Assembly (NCBI GenBank): GCA_012841405.1
Contig: DUUT01000040.1
Location: 1 to 57,189 of the forward strand
Direction of reading: 5' to 3'
DNA from: Chloroflexota bacterium
GTDB taxonomy: Bacteria > Chloroflexota > Anaerolineae > UBA1429
Length of the DNA: 57,189 nt
In this document: one piece after another, positions 25,936 to 35,241 of the stretch
Position numbering within the stretch: the stretch's first letter is position 1
How the letters are laid out: each line of letters begins with the position of its first letter
Position numbers and translations under genes: made by a program
Notes under the pieces: generated by a model
What the model was told of the DNA's origin: nothing
Databases searched by the model: none
The model's input: the letters and a program-made list of their open reading frames with translations, nothing else

Positions 25936-26910
25936 GTGAGCGTACGAGCGTTGGTGTCGACCGTCGATCGGCCCCCTTGGGTGGAGCAGGGCGCCGAGGC
26001 GCTGCAGGATGCCGTCGAGCAGGCCTATGACGCCCTGGGGCCGGTCCGTCAACCCACGATGGACTTTTGGCACGGCACCTGGATTGGGCATCCCCTCCAC
26101 CCCCTGCTCACCGATGTCACCCTCGGCATGTGGATGGCCACGGCAGTGTTCGATGTGCTTGGCTCCACCACCGGTGACGGGGGCCTCGATACGTGCGCCG
26201 AAGCCACCCTCACGGCAGGGCTCACCAGTGGCCTCGCCACTGTCACCGCCGGCGTCACCGATTGGATGCACCTGATGCATCATCCCCGCCGCGTAGGGTT
26301 CGTGCACGCCCTACTGAACATCAGCTCCCTCGCTGTCTATGGCGCATCGCTCCTCATGCGACGCCGCGGCAGGCGCTCCGCGGGCCGCAACATGGCCATG
26401 GCCGGCCTGGTGATCGCCAGCACGGCGGCGTACCTGGGCAGCGAGATGACCTTCGGCCTGCGCGTAGGCGCGGACCATACCGCCGGCTATACCCTGCCGG
26501 AGGAATGGGTGGCCGTGCTGCCCGAGGGGGCCCTCGCCGAGGGCGTGCCGCAACGCGTCATGGCCAACGGCGTGCCGGTGGTGCTCGTGCGTCAGGGCGA
26601 CGCCATCCACGCGCTGGTGGCCACCTGCTCACACCTCGGGGGTCCCCTCGATGAGGGACACGTGCACGACGGCGCGATCGTCTGTCCCTGGCACGGCTCG
26701 CGTTATGCCTTGCACGACGGGCGGTTGGAGCACGGCCCCTCCGTGTACTGGCAGCCCGCCCTCGATACCCGCGTCCATGCGGGTCAGATCGAGGTGCGCG
26801 GCGCCCCGCGGCCGCCGGCGCGGCCCGATTGGGAGCCGGAGCACACGGTTCGTGAGTATGTCCTGGAGCCGTCGGGCGGCCCAGCCCCCGATGGTGGAGG
26901 TGAGCGATGA
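25936..26910 (+). CDS. DUF2231 membrane domain fused to a Rieske [2Fe-2S] domain
   Basis: 324 residues. A DUF2231 domain (about 40-190) has GHPLHPLLTDVTLGMW and several transmembrane helices with His residues near the membrane faces. A Rieske domain (about 210-300) has both ligand boxes, CSHLGGPL and CPWHGS. A likely role is electron transfer at the membrane to or from the following oxidoreductases; that role is inference. GTG at 25936 has GGAGG upstream. The last codons overlap the SDR gene (ATGA). Confidence 0.87.
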   Translation: MSVRALVSTVDRPPWVEQGAEALQDAVEQAYDALGPVRQPTMDFWHGTWIGHPLHPLLTDVTLGMWMATAVFDVLGSTTGDGGLDTCAEATLTAGLTSGLATVTAGVTDWMHLMHHPRRVGFVHALLNISSLAVYGASLLMRRRGRRSAGRNMAMAGLVIASTAAYLGSEMTFGLRVGADHTAGYTLPEEWVAVLPEGALAEGVPQRVMANGVPVVLVRQGDAIHALVATCSHLGGPLDEGHVHDGAIVCPWHGSRYALHDGRLEHGPSVYWQPALDTRVHAGQIEVRGAPRPPARPDWEPEHTVREYVLEPSGGPAPDGGGER

Positions 26911-28400
26911 AGCTAAAACCGCTAGAAGAGCAAGTGGTCGTCGTGTTTGGCGCCTCGAGCGGCATCGGGCGCGAGACGGCTCTGCGCTTCGGCCGCGAGG
27001 GAGCGCGCGTCGTCGTTGCTGCGCGTGACAGCGAGGGGCTCGAATCGGTCGCCGAAGAGATCCGCCGCGCGGGCGGTGAGGCGCACCCGGTGCAGGCGGA
27101 GGCGACCGATTTCGCGCAGGTCAAAGCCGTGGCGGATGCGGCCGTCAATACCTTTGGCCACCTGGACACGTGGGTCCACGTGGCCGCCGTCACACAGTAC
27201 GCGCGCTTTGACGAGACGACGCCCGACGAGTTCCGCCGCATCGTGGATGTCAACCTCACGGGGGCGGCCTACGGGGTCATGGCGGCCCTCCCCCATCTCA
27301 AGTCCGAGGGGCGCGGGGCGCTCATCCTGGTCTCTTCGGTGGAGGGCAAGTATGCCTTGCCCTTGCAGAGCGCCTACTCGGCCTCCAAGCACGGGCTCGA
27401 GGGCATGGCCAAATCCCTCCGCCTCGAGCTGCAACGCGACGCGCTGCCCATCAGCGTCACCACCATCCTCCCCTCATCGACCAACACCCCCCTCTTTGAT
27501 GTGGCCGGCACCAAGCTGGGGGTCAAGCCCAAGGGATTTCCGCCCATCTATCAGCCACACCTCACGGCGGAGGCCATCCTGTACGCGGCGACGCATCCCG
27601 AGCGCGAGATCGTCGTCGGCGGCGCGGGCAAGGCGTTGGCCGCCCTGAATCGCATCTCGCCGCGCCTGGCCGACGCCGCGGTAGCGCGCAAGGCATTCTG
27701 GCTACAGCGCACCACTGAAGAGCGCCCCGCCGAAGCACCCAACAACCTGTACGAGCCCGTGCCCGGGCATGCGCGCGTGGAAGGCAGCTACACGGGCCGC
27801 GCCAGGCCGTTCAGCATCTACACATGGTTGCGCCTGCACCCCGGCCTGCGCTATGGGCTCGGGGCACTGCTGCTCAGCGGGCTGGCCTTTGCCGTGATCG
27901 GGCCCACCACCGTCCTGACGGGGGCGCGCTCGCTGGGCACCACGGCGATGGCCGCCCTGCCCTTCCGCAGGCGGCGCCTACGGCGAGGCCTCGGGCAGCG
28001 CGCGGCGGCCACCATCGCCGAGGTGCAACACGCCGCCTCCACCGCCATCCCCGAGGCGCTGAGCGAGTCCCTCGCGATGGTGACGATGGGACGCTTAGGC
28101 ACACGCAAGGCGCCCAGAGGTCTCTGGGGCCGCCTCCGTGGCGGCCGCCTCAGTAGCGGCCTAACGAACGCCTGGTACACACTGCAGGTCATGCGCCACC
28201 GCATGATGGCCGCGCCGCCGTGGAAGGCGATCGGCATCGGCACGCTGCGCACCAGAAGGGGGCCGACAGAGCGCGCCAGCATGGCGCTGAGCGGCATGGC
28301 CCGCACGATGCGCGGCCTCATGCCGGCATCGATCATCGGCGTGACCTCGCTGACGGCTACGAGTTGGTTGAGAGACCGCGGGCGCCGGCGCCGTCACTGA
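26907..28400 (+). CDS. SDR family oxidoreductase with a ~200-residue membrane-associated tail
   Basis: 497 residues. The first ~260 form a classical short-chain dehydrogenase: cofactor motif GASSGIGRE, VNLTGAAYG, and the catalytic Ser plus YSASKHG (Tyr-x3-Lys). The rest is an extension with one clear hydrophobic helix (LGALLLSGLAFAVIG) and an Arg-rich, hydrophobic C-terminus. The start overlaps the DUF2231-Rieske gene by 4 nt, so the two products are co-translated. The substrate is unknown, and the tail probably keeps the enzyme at the membrane. Confidence 0.87.
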   Translation: MKLKPLEEQVVVVFGASSGIGRETALRFGREGARVVVAARDSEGLESVAEEIRRAGGEAHPVQAEATDFAQVKAVADAAVNTFGHLDTWVHVAAVTQYARFDETTPDEFRRIVDVNLTGAAYGVMAALPHLKSEGRGALILVSSVEGKYALPLQSAYSASKHGLEGMAKSLRLELQRDALPISVTTILPSSTNTPLFDVAGTKLGVKPKGFPPIYQPHLTAEAILYAATHPEREIVVGGAGKALAALNRISPRLADAAVARKAFWLQRTTEERPAEAPNNLYEPVPGHARVEGSYTGRARPFSIYTWLRLHPGLRYGLGALLLSGLAFAVIGPTTVLTGARSLGTTAMAALPFRRRRLRRGLGQRAAATIAEVQHAASTAIPEALSESLAMVTMGRLGTRKAPRGLWGRLRGGRLSSGLTNAWYTLQVMRHRMMAAPPWKAIGIGTLRTRRGPTERASMALSGMARTMRGLMPASIIGVTSLTATSWLRDRGRRRRH

Positions 28401-28431
28401 TGCCCGTGGATCGACGGACGAGGAGGAACGG

Positions 28432-29271
28432 ATGAACGCGATGGAGCCATCAGCGATGGGACCATCAAGGGACGCTACGTCCACGAGGGTCAACGTCGGG
28501 TCCCGCGAGCGATGGGTATCGCTGGCCGTGGGCGGCGCGCTGGTAACCTTTGGGCTCTTGCGCTCCTGGCGCTCGCTCCCCTGGCTGCTGCTCGGAGGCG
28601 CCATGGTCGCGCGCGGCTACACCGGACACAGCCCGCTCTACGAGCGCCTCGGGCGGCAACGCAGGCTCCCGAAGGGGCGGGCGACGTGGCCCGGCGGCCG
28701 AGGGATCCGCATCGCGGAGGCGATCACCATCAACCGCCCGGTGGGTGAGGTCTATCGCGCCTACCGGGACATGGAAACGCTGCCGCAGTTCATGCAGCAT
28801 CTGGAGGTGGTAAGCCCTGTCGGGGAGCGCCGCACCCTCTGGACGGCACGCACCGGCGGACCGATCCCCCTCCGCCTCCAGTGGGAGGCCGAGATCGTCG
28901 CCGAGCGCGAGAACGAGATGCTGAGCTGGCGCTCGGTCCCCGGCTCGGACATTGACATCGCCGGCGCCGTGCTCTTTGCGCCAGCGCCCGGCGGTCGGGG
29001 CACCGAGCTGCGCGCCGTCCTCACCTACATCCCCCCGGGAGGCGCGCTGGGGCTCGCCGTCGCCAGCGCCTTTCGCGCCGTGACGGCGCAGCAGATCAAG
29101 AACGACCTCTGGCGATTCAAGAACGTCATGGAAACGGGCGAGGTACCCACGGTGGCTGGACAGCCCTCGGGACGCGAGCATGCTCCGGCCGCGGAGGGCG
29201 CCCCCATGGGCTCTCGCATGGCCCAGAGCCCGCCACCGGTTGCCGAGCCCGCGCCCGTCCAAGAAAGGTAA
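28432..29271 (+). CDS. SRPBCC (cyclase/dehydrase-like) protein with DUF2892-type membrane N-terminus
   Basis: 279 residues. An N-terminal part with two hydrophobic helices (residues about 25-60, [15 protein letters not shown] and [13 protein letters not shown]) is followed by an SRPBCC/START-like ligand-binding domain ([42 protein letters not shown]). The C-terminal 45 residues are low complexity. The stop lies 4 nt before the next start. It may bind a hydrophobic molecule handled by the adjacent dehydrogenases, which is inference from context. Confidence 0.85.
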   Translation: MNAMEPSAMGPSRDATSTRVNVGSRERWVSLAVGGALVTFGLLRSWRSLPWLLLGGAMVARGYTGHSPLYERLGRQRRLPKGRATWPGGRGIRIAEAITINRPVGEVYRAYRDMETLPQFMQHLEVVSPVGERRTLWTARTGGPIPLRLQWEAEIVAERENEMLSWRSVPGSDIDIAGAVLFAPAPGGRGTELRAVLTYIPPGGALGLAVASAFRAVTAQQIKNDLWRFKNVMETGEVPTVAGQPSGREHAPAAEGAPMGSRMAQSPPPVAEPAPVQER

Positions 29272-29275
29272 CACC

Positions 29276-31189
29276 ATGAAGGCAGTGTGCTGGTACGGCA
29301 TACGCGATGTACGCGTGCTGGACGTCCCCGAGCCACGCATCCTGAACCCCCGAGACGCCATCATCGAGGTGACGTCGACGGCGATCTGTGGCTCGGACGT
29401 GCACATCTACAATGGCTATATCCCCACGATGCGCCGGGGTGATATCCTGGGCCACGAGTTCATGGGGCGCGTCGTCGAGGTCGGCGGCGAGGTCACCAAC
29501 CTGCGCGTGGGCGATCGCGTCGTGGTGCCCTTTACCATCTCCTGCGGCGAGTGCTACTACTGCCGCCACGAGATGTGGTCACTCTGTGATAACTCGAATC
29601 CCAACGCCTGGATGGCCGAGAAGGTGTTTGGCTATACACCGGCGGGCATCTATGGCTACTCGCACCTGATGGGCGGCTACGCCGGCGGCCAGGCGGAGTA
29701 CGTGCGCGTTCCCTTTGCCGATGTCGGCCCCCTACGCATCCCGGATGGCCTCACCGACGAGCAGGTGCTGCCCATCGCGGATGTGTTGGCCACGGGCTAT
29801 ATGGCCGCGGAGGCCTGCGACATCCAGTCCGGCGATACGGTAGCGGTGTGGGGCGCCGGTCCCGTGGGCCAGATGGCCATCCGCAGTGCCCTCCACCTCG
29901 GAGCCGCCCGGGTGATCGCCATCGACGCCGTCCCCGAGCGCCTCGCCATGGCGGAGCGCCACGGGGCGGAGACCATCAACTACACCCAGCAGCGCAACGT
30001 GGTGGACGCGCTCAAAGAGATGACCGCCGGTCGCGGCCCCGACGCCTGCATCGAGGCGGTGGGGATGGAGTCCCTGGGGCGCAGCGTCGACGCCCTCTAT
30101 GATCGCGTCAAGCAGGCCATGCGCCTCGAGACGGGGCGCCCCCACGCGCTGCGCGAGGCGATCCAGGCGTGCCGCAAGGGGGGCACCGTTTCCATCGCCG
30201 GCGTCTTTGTTGGGCTCGTCGACAAGATCCCCATGGGCGCCGCCTTTAACAAGGGGCTGACCTTCAAGATGGGGCAGACGCACGTCCAGAAGTACATGCC
30301 CACCCTGCTCGACCTCGTTCAGCGGGGCGCCATCGATCCCTCCGATCTCTTTACCCACACCATGGACCTCGAGGAGGCGCCTCAGGCGTACGCGCGGTTC
30401 GCAGCCCGGGAGGCCGGCTTCCTCAAGGTGATGCTCAAGCCACAACCCAGCACGCGCGCCGATGGGCGGCGCGCCGCACGCCAGCGCATGGCCGAACAAC
30501 CCGTCGGGATGCCCATCACGCTGCCCGAGACGGGCTCCGGCTCCCCCGCGCAGCGCACGCGCGGCACCCCGATCCGGGCCGCGCAGCTCTCGTGGGAAGC
30601 GACGGGAACCACCGAGGCGCCCCCCGTCCCCAGTCAGGCGGAGGGCCCCCGCAGCACCATCGACGCGAGCCTCTGCGAAAAGGGCCTCGCCACAGCGGAG
30701 GAATGCGCCGACCTACCCGCCGAAGAGGTGCCCGAGCAGATGGTGACGGGCAGGCACCTCCCCAGTCAGGCCGAAGGGGAGCGTGATACCATCGAGGACG
30801 CCCTGCGCGCCCGCGAGGAGCGCGAGGCGGACGCATTCGAGCGATCCGTCGCCGAGCGGCGCCTCCCCAGCCAGGCGGAGGGCGCGCGTCAGGCCGTCGA
30901 GGCGGATCTCGAAGGTGCGGGAGAGGTGCCACTGTCGCCCATCGTGCCCCACCTGCCGAGTCAAGCTGAGGGCGACCGCGAGACGGTGGAGGAGGACCTG
31001 CGTCGGCTGGAGGAAGCCGAGGAGGCCTCCACACCCCCTACGGGTGAGGCGGCCACCCCGCCACCACCGACAGACGAAACCGGCTCCATCGAGGAACGCG
31101 TCGAGGACCGGGTCCGGCGCATCCAGGAAGAGACCACCGAACCGCGCGACCTCCTCGATGAAGGTACGGATGATCCCGAGCGGCGCTAG
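29276..31189 (+). CDS. Zinc-dependent alcohol dehydrogenase with a PSQAEG-repeat tail
   Basis: 637 residues, where the family usually has about 390. Residues 1-390 are a zinc MDR enzyme of the glutathione-independent formaldehyde-dehydrogenase type: catalytic zinc motif [10 protein letters not shown]...[12 protein letters not shown], a structural zinc loop ([15 protein letters not shown]) and cofactor motif [10 protein letters not shown]. The acidic, Pro-rich tail contains four repeats of [VL]PSQAEG followed by RxTI[DE]xxL-like residues, starting at 30626, 30758, 30863 and 30953. The ATG at 29276 has AAAGG upstream. The TAG stop (31187-31189) is the second to fourth base of the terminal repeat of a MITE-like element, so the insertion may have set the end of this protein. 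Confidence 0.88.
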   Translation: MKAVCWYGIRDVRVLDVPEPRILNPRDAIIEVTSTAICGSDVHIYNGYIPTMRRGDILGHEFMGRVVEVGGEVTNLRVGDRVVVPFTISCGECYYCRHEMWSLCDNSNPNAWMAEKVFGYTPAGIYGYSHLMGGYAGGQAEYVRVPFADVGPLRIPDGLTDEQVLPIADVLATGYMAAEACDIQSGDTVAVWGAGPVGQMAIRSALHLGAARVIAIDAVPERLAMAERHGAETINYTQQRNVVDALKEMTAGRGPDACIEAVGMESLGRSVDALYDRVKQAMRLETGRPHALREAIQACRKGGTVSIAGVFVGLVDKIPMGAAFNKGLTFKMGQTHVQKYMPTLLDLVQRGAIDPSDLFTHTMDLEEAPQAYARFAAREAGFLKVMLKPQPSTRADGRRAARQRMAEQPVGMPITLPETGSGSPAQRTRGTPIRAAQLSWEATGTTEAPPVPSQAEGPRSTIDASLCEKGLATAEECADLPAEEVPEQMVTGRHLPSQAEGERDTIEDALRAREEREADAFERSVAERRLPSQAEGARQAVEADLEGAGEVPLSPIVPHLPSQAEGDRETVEEDLRRLEEAEEASTPPTGEAATPPPPTDETGSIEERVEDRVRRIQEETTEPRDLLDEGTDDPERR

Positions 31190-31323
31190 GCTGTGTCTCA
31201 AGAACGCACTCGACGTCGTAACGATGTCGCCCCGAGCGTCAGCGAAGGGCTTTGACGCCCATCGCCAAGGTTTCTCGCCACGCTCAGAACAACGCTGTGG
31301 CCCTTTTTCCAGACACGCCCTAG
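31186..31323. mobile_element. MITE-like palindromic repeat, copy 1 (138 bp)
   Basis: Ends CTAGGCTGTGTCT (31186-31198) and AGACACGCCCTAG (31311-31323) form terminal inverted repeats with 11 of 13 positions matching. The interior (AACGATGTCGCCCCGAGCGT and TTTCTCGCCACGCTCAGAAC) is shared with the copy at 53298. The GAGCGT...GCGA and TCGCCACGCTC segments can also pair, so the transcript folds into a long hairpin. No coding capacity. The left end contains the TAG stop of the alcohol dehydrogenase. Confidence 0.75.
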
Positions 31324-31412
31324 GGCGCACGCAGACGGCCAGCGGCGGTCACAGACGTGACCGCCGCTTCCGTGTGCTGGAGGCCCGATCGGCGCCAAAG
31401 GGCGCGTCGGCC

Positions 31413-32792
31413 TCAGTCCACCAGCATGCGATCCACCGCCGCTGCCAACTGGGCCAAGTTGCGCACTTGGAACACCTCGCTACAGAGCGGCGCATACTCG
31501 AGCATGTCGCTATCGCCCGTGCCCCACTGCGCCGGATACTCGGGGTTCATCCAGATGATGCGCCGCGACCTGCGCCCCAGATCGGAAAAGGTGTCGAGGG
31601 CGGGGTCCTGCAGGTTGTTACGCCCATCCCCCAGGACGATCACTGTGGTGCGAAAGTCGACGGCATCCATGTGATCGGCCTCGAACTGACGCAGGCTGGC
31701 GCCAAAGTCCGTGTTATAGTGGCCCGGCGGCAGCTTGGAGGTGATGGCCCGCATGGCGTCATCGGGCGGCATCTTTGCCAGATCCTCGCTGACCTCCTCG
31801 AGGTGATCGATGTAGGCAAAGCTGCGCGCCTTCTGAATCTGATCCTGCAGCTCGTAGAGGAGCCACAGAAAGAACTCGGTGACCGGCCGCATGGAGGTGC
31901 TGACATCGAGGAGCGTCACCAGCTTGGGCCGCAAGCGCCGCGTGCGAAAGCGCAGCTCCATGGGCACCCCGCCGTAGCGCAAATTCGCCCGAATGGTGCT
32001 CTTGGCATCGAGGCGCCCATCCTGGCCGCGCTTCTGGCGTAGGGCCGCATGGCTGCGCAACCGGGCGGCCAAGCGGCGCACCTCGTCGCGCAGGCGGCGC
32101 CTCTCCTCCTCCGTCAGCAGCTCAAAGGGACGGTGCATCAGCTCATCCACAGAGGGGGGCCGCTTCTGGTACTCCTCGACCGTCTGCTCACCGATCGCCT
32201 GGCCGGCGAATTGCTCCAGCTGCTTCTGCAGGGCCTCCATGTTCTGGGCGACCCGCTCCTTGAGCTGTTGGATCGTCTCAGGGTCCATCCCCTGCTCGGC
32301 CAACAATTCCCAGAGCAGCTCCAACAGCTCCTGGAGTTGCTCCCAGTGCAGTAGGCGCTGCATGCGCCGGGCGTAGCGCTCGGCCTGGCTCGTCGAGGTC
32401 GCCTGATCGAGGCCGGCCTGCTCGGCGAGCTCCTGCAGTTCCTCTTGGGAAGGCTGGCGGCCGTTCATGAGCCAATTGAGGAGCTGCTGCAGCTCCCCCG
32501 CCAAATCCTCCATCGCCTTCTGGAGCATGTCTTGCTCCTCGGGCGACATGTCATCCTGCGGGTTCAGCATCGGTGGCTGGTCGACGCCAAAGTAGAGGGG
32601 GAACAACTCGTCAAAGATGGGCAGGCTCGAGGCGTCCTTCACCAGCGTCGACCGCAACGTCCAGCGAAACCAATCCCGATTCTTTACCCCCATGTGGCGG
32701 ATCGCACGCCAGGCATCTTCACTCTCAGCGAGCGAGACACGGACGCCCGCCGCCCTAAGGGCGGCCACGAATTTCGCGATGCGCTCTTCCAT
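31413..32792 (-). CDS. VWA (CoxE-like) domain protein
   Basis: 459 residues. A Gln/Glu/Leu-rich helical middle (about 85-245) precedes a von Willebrand A domain whose MIDAS parts are DVSTSMR, a Thr in YNTDFGASL and an Asp in VLGDGRNN. Proteins of this kind work with MoxR ATPases to load metals or activate protein complexes. The ATG at 32792 has GGAGG 8 nt upstream and lies inside the 3' end of the MoxR gene, so the two are co-translated. Which complex they serve is not visible here. Confidence 0.87.
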   Translation of the reverse strand: MEERIAKFVAALRAAGVRVSLAESEDAWRAIRHMGVKNRDWFRWTLRSTLVKDASSLPIFDELFPLYFGVDQPPMLNPQDDMSPEEQDMLQKAMEDLAGELQQLLNWLMNGRQPSQEELQELAEQAGLDQATSTSQAERYARRMQRLLHWEQLQELLELLWELLAEQGMDPETIQQLKERVAQNMEALQKQLEQFAGQAIGEQTVEEYQKRPPSVDELMHRPFELLTEEERRRLRDEVRRLAARLRSHAALRQKRGQDGRLDAKSTIRANLRYGGVPMELRFRTRRLRPKLVTLLDVSTSMRPVTEFFLWLLYELQDQIQKARSFAYIDHLEEVSEDLAKMPPDDAMRAITSKLPPGHYNTDFGASLRQFEADHMDAVDFRTTVIVLGDGRNNLQDPALDTFSDLGRRSRRIIWMNPEYPAQWGTGDSDMLEYAPLCSEVFQVRNLAQLAAAVDRMLVD

Positions 32793-33705
32793 AACCATCG
32801 CCTCCGCCGACGCCCTGCAGCATGCGACGCACGCGCACAACGTCGGCCTCGTACTTGAGCAGCACTGTCATGGTGTCCTCGACCGTGTCTGGATCGAGGG
32901 ATCTGGCGTTGAGCGCCACGAGGGCACGTGCCCAGTCCAGAGTCTCGCTGACGCTCGGGTTCTTTTTCAGGTCCATGCGCCGCAGCGACTGGACGAGGTC
33001 CACCGCCTGGCGTGCCAGGCTCTCGCTGAGATCTGGCACCTTGAGCCGGACGATGTTCAGCTCCTCTTCGGTGCTTGGATAGTCGATATAGATGTACAGG
33101 CAGCGCCGCTTGAGGGCTTCGGACAGCTCGCGGGTGTTGTTGCTCGTCAGTAAAACGACCGGGTGTTGCCGCGCACTGATGGTACCGATCTCCGGAATGG
33201 TCACCTGAAAGTCACTCAGCACTTCGAGCAAAAAGGCTTCAAACTCGGCGTCCGCGCGGTCAATCTCGTCGATGAGCAGCACGGTAGGCTCATCGCTGTT
33301 GATGGCCCGCAAGAGGGGCCGTGCCAGCAAAAAGCGCTCCGAGAAAAAGACGTCCTCTTCTGTGGCCAGCCGATCGGCGGCATCGGACAGAGAGTGAGTG
33401 CCCGCCAGCACATCCCCGAGTTTGTCACGCAAGAGTTGGGTGTAGAGGATCTGCTTGGCGTACTCCCACTCGTAGAGGGCCTTGCTCTCATCCAACCCCT
33501 CGTAGCACTGCAATCGAATGAGTTGCCGCTGAGTGGCACCGGCCCACGCCTTGCTCAGCTCGGTCTTGCCGACGCCCGCCGGCCCTTCGATGAGCAGCGG
33601 CTTGCCCAACTGCTCAGAGAGGAGCAGGATCGTCGCGATCTCACTCCCCGCGATGTACAGTTGGCTCGCCAGGGCTTCCTGCACGGTGTCCACTGTCCAG
33701 ACCAT
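32755..33705 (-). CDS. MoxR-family AAA ATPase
   Basis: 316 residues. Walker A EGPAGVGKTELS, Walker B VLLIDEIDRAD and sensor 1 VVLLTSNNTRELSEAL define a MoxR AAA protein. It overlaps the VWA gene by 38 nt; MoxR-VWA pairs act as chaperones that insert cofactors or remodel partner proteins. The ATG at 33705 has GGGAGAT upstream and the promoter lies at 33789-33817, so the longer frame from 33783 is not used. Confidence 0.9.
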   Translation of the reverse strand: MVWTVDTVQEALASQLYIAGSEIATILLLSEQLGKPLLIEGPAGVGKTELSKAWAGATQRQLIRLQCYEGLDESKALYEWEYAKQILYTQLLRDKLGDVLAGTHSLSDAADRLATEEDVFFSERFLLARPLLRAINSDEPTVLLIDEIDRADAEFEAFLLEVLSDFQVTIPEIGTISARQHPVVLLTSNNTRELSEALKRRCLYIYIDYPSTEEELNIVRLKVPDLSESLARQAVDLVQSLRRMDLKKNPSVSETLDWARALVALNARSLDPDTVEDTMTVLLKYEADVVRVRRMLQGVGGGDGYGRAHREIRGRP

Positions 33706-33781
33706 ATCCCTATCTCCCGCTTGCACTATGCCTCCGAGAAAACCAACCTCCCACACCCTAAAGGGCCGGGGAGGTGATACC

Positions 33782-33973
33782 ATGTTTCATGATAACGAAC
33801 ATTACGATAAAAAGCAAGGGATCTCACTCCAGTTCATCGACTTTCCCGTCGTTTGCCCCCCAGCACCCCCGCGAGCGCCGGTCACAGCAGGAGGGACATC
33901 GCCGCGCGGCGATGTCCCTCCTGCGGGCGATCCCACTACTGCAGCTCGTAGGCGACCTGCACCTGCGTGGTGA
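33782..33973 (+). CDS. Possible small protein (63 residues) opposite the MoxR promoter
   Basis: ATG at 33782 has an excellent ribosome site (GGGGAGGTG, 5-6 nt upstream) and encodes MFHDNEHYDKKQGISLQFID and a Pro-rich remainder that runs into the 3' end of the SIMPL gene on the other strand. No family is recognised and no forward promoter is seen. It could be chance. Confidence 0.25.
   Translation: MFHDNEHYDKKQGISLQFIDFPVVCPPAPPRAPVTAGGTSPRGDVPPAGDPTTAARRRPAPAW
33789..33817 (-). promoter_or_regulatory. MoxR-VWA operon promoter
   Basis: On the minus strand TTGCTT (33817-33812), 17-nt spacer, TATCAT (33794-33789). It gives a leader of about 75 nt. Confidence 0.6.
33888..33923. terminator. Perfect 36-bp palindrome between SIMPL and MoxR genes
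   Basis: CAGGAGGGACATCGCCGC pairs fully with its mirror half, centred between 33905 and 33906. It lies just after the SIMPL stop and before the MoxR promoter, as expected for a factor-independent or processing hairpin, although no U-tract follows. Confidence 0.6.
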
Positions 33974-34832
33974 TCTCGAGCTGACCCGGGCTGATTGGGC
34001 CGGGGCCGGCACCACCCGCGCCGAGCGCCGCCTCCGCCGCGGTGAAGAACGGCGACGCGCCGACCACCTGGCTGACGCTCACGATGGGGCCGAGCTCAGT
34101 CCCCGTTAGATCCGCGAGGTGCTGAGCACGGGCCTCGGCGTTCTCGATGGCCTCTTCCATCGCCTCGAGGACGCGTTCCTCACGGTTGGACAGATCAAAG
34201 CTCACGCCAAAGACCTGGTTCGCACCCGCCTCCACGGCGGCATCGATCGTCGTGCCGATGGCGGCGATGTCGCGGATGGTCACCTGTACGCTGTTGGTGA
34301 CCTGGTAGCGCGGTGGTTGGTCGTCATCGGGTTGCTGTGGCCCAAAGATCCCGTCGATGAGGTTGATGCTGTACGACGTCGTCTGAATGTCCTCCGGGGC
34401 TACCCCCTCCTCCATCAAGGCCTCGATCACAGCAGCCATGGTCTCTGAGACCTGCTGCGTGGCCGAGACGACAGAGGTCTCGACGGCCGTCACGCCGATG
34501 TTGGCGGTGGCAATATCGGGGCTCGTCTGCACACGCCCTTCACCCACCACGATCAGCGTACGGGACATGCCCGCCGGCACATCCGTCTCCGGGATCCCTG
34601 GGGTCTCGGTACGCGTGACCGTGGGCGTTTCGGTGAGCATCGGCGTAGGGGTTTCCTCCGTGGGGGTTGGCGTTTCCAACAGCTCATCCTCTGTCGGCGT
34701 CTCTCCCGGCGTCTGGGCAGCCTGCGCCAGGGCCGGCGATCCCGCGTGACCGGCAAGTAGCACGACGGCGATCAGTGCGGCGACGAGCGCCATCCCCGCG
34801 ATCCAACGCCACGCTCTGCTCCAACTGTGCAT
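33936..34832 (-). CDS. SIMPL (DUF541) domain protein, secreted/anchored
   Basis: 298 residues. The N-terminal signal (WRWIAGMALVAALIAVVLLA) is followed by a Thr/Pro/Glu stalk (about 40-85) and a SIMPL domain: TLIVVGEGRVQTSPDIATANIG at its start, ETMAAVIEALMEEGV, IQTTSYSIN and a C-terminal ITTQVQVAYEL strand. SIMPL proteins are periplasmic or surface proteins of unclear function, some linked to oxidative stress. The ATG at 34832 has AGGAGG upstream. The stalk implies that the domain is held outside the cell. Confidence 0.87.
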   Translation of the reverse strand: MHSWSRAWRWIAGMALVAALIAVVLLAGHAGSPALAQAAQTPGETPTEDELLETPTPTEETPTPMLTETPTVTRTETPGIPETDVPAGMSRTLIVVGEGRVQTSPDIATANIGVTAVETSVVSATQQVSETMAAVIEALMEEGVAPEDIQTTSYSINLIDGIFGPQQPDDDQPPRYQVTNSVQVTIRDIAAIGTTIDAAVEAGANQVFGVSFDLSNREERVLEAMEEAIENAEARAQHLADLTGTELGPIVSVSQVVGASPFFTAAEAALGAGGAGPGPISPGQLEITTQVQVAYELQ

Positions 34833-35082
34833 GGATCTTCCTCCTGACCTGCGAATCCATCGTTGCTCCCCCGACCCTGCCCGCCGCGGCGAAACACCGG
34901 GTTGGCAGGGCGCGGTGACCGTATGGCGGCCGGGTCGGTGTTCGCCGTCGGCCTTTTCATCACCCATGGGTGTCACAGGCACGGGGCGAAACATGGAACG
35001 ATGCGCATGGAGAGGGATTGCGGGAGGGGTCTCACCCGTCGGCCCACCGCCGAGGGACTTGGCACGTATTGGGTCTATATTC

Positions 35083-35111
35083 ATGATAGCACAGGCATTG
35101 GCCGGGATCAA
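35083..35111 (-). promoter_or_regulatory. SIMPL gene promoter
   Basis: On the minus strand TTGATC (35111-35106), 17-nt spacer, TATCAT (35088-35083). The leader would be about 240 nt. The 409-base divergent gap (34833-35241) has no gene, only this and the forward promoter. Confidence 0.6.
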
Positions 35112-35178
35112 GGGTTTCTTGATAGGCTCACTCCAGTTCGCCACATGCGAAGCGGGCGGGACACGGGGCCCTGCACCC

Positions 35179-35207
35179 TTGACACCCATGTGCCCCAGGG
35201 CTATGCT
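35179..35207 (+). promoter_or_regulatory. Promoter of the GNAT pair
   Basis: TTGACA (35179-35184), 17-nt spacer, TATGCT (35202-35207). It lies about 30 nt upstream of the chosen ATG at 35242 and so supports that start. Confidence 0.7.
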
Positions 35208-35241
35208 CCGGCGAGACGAGCCGCGTGAGGTGGCCCCGACG

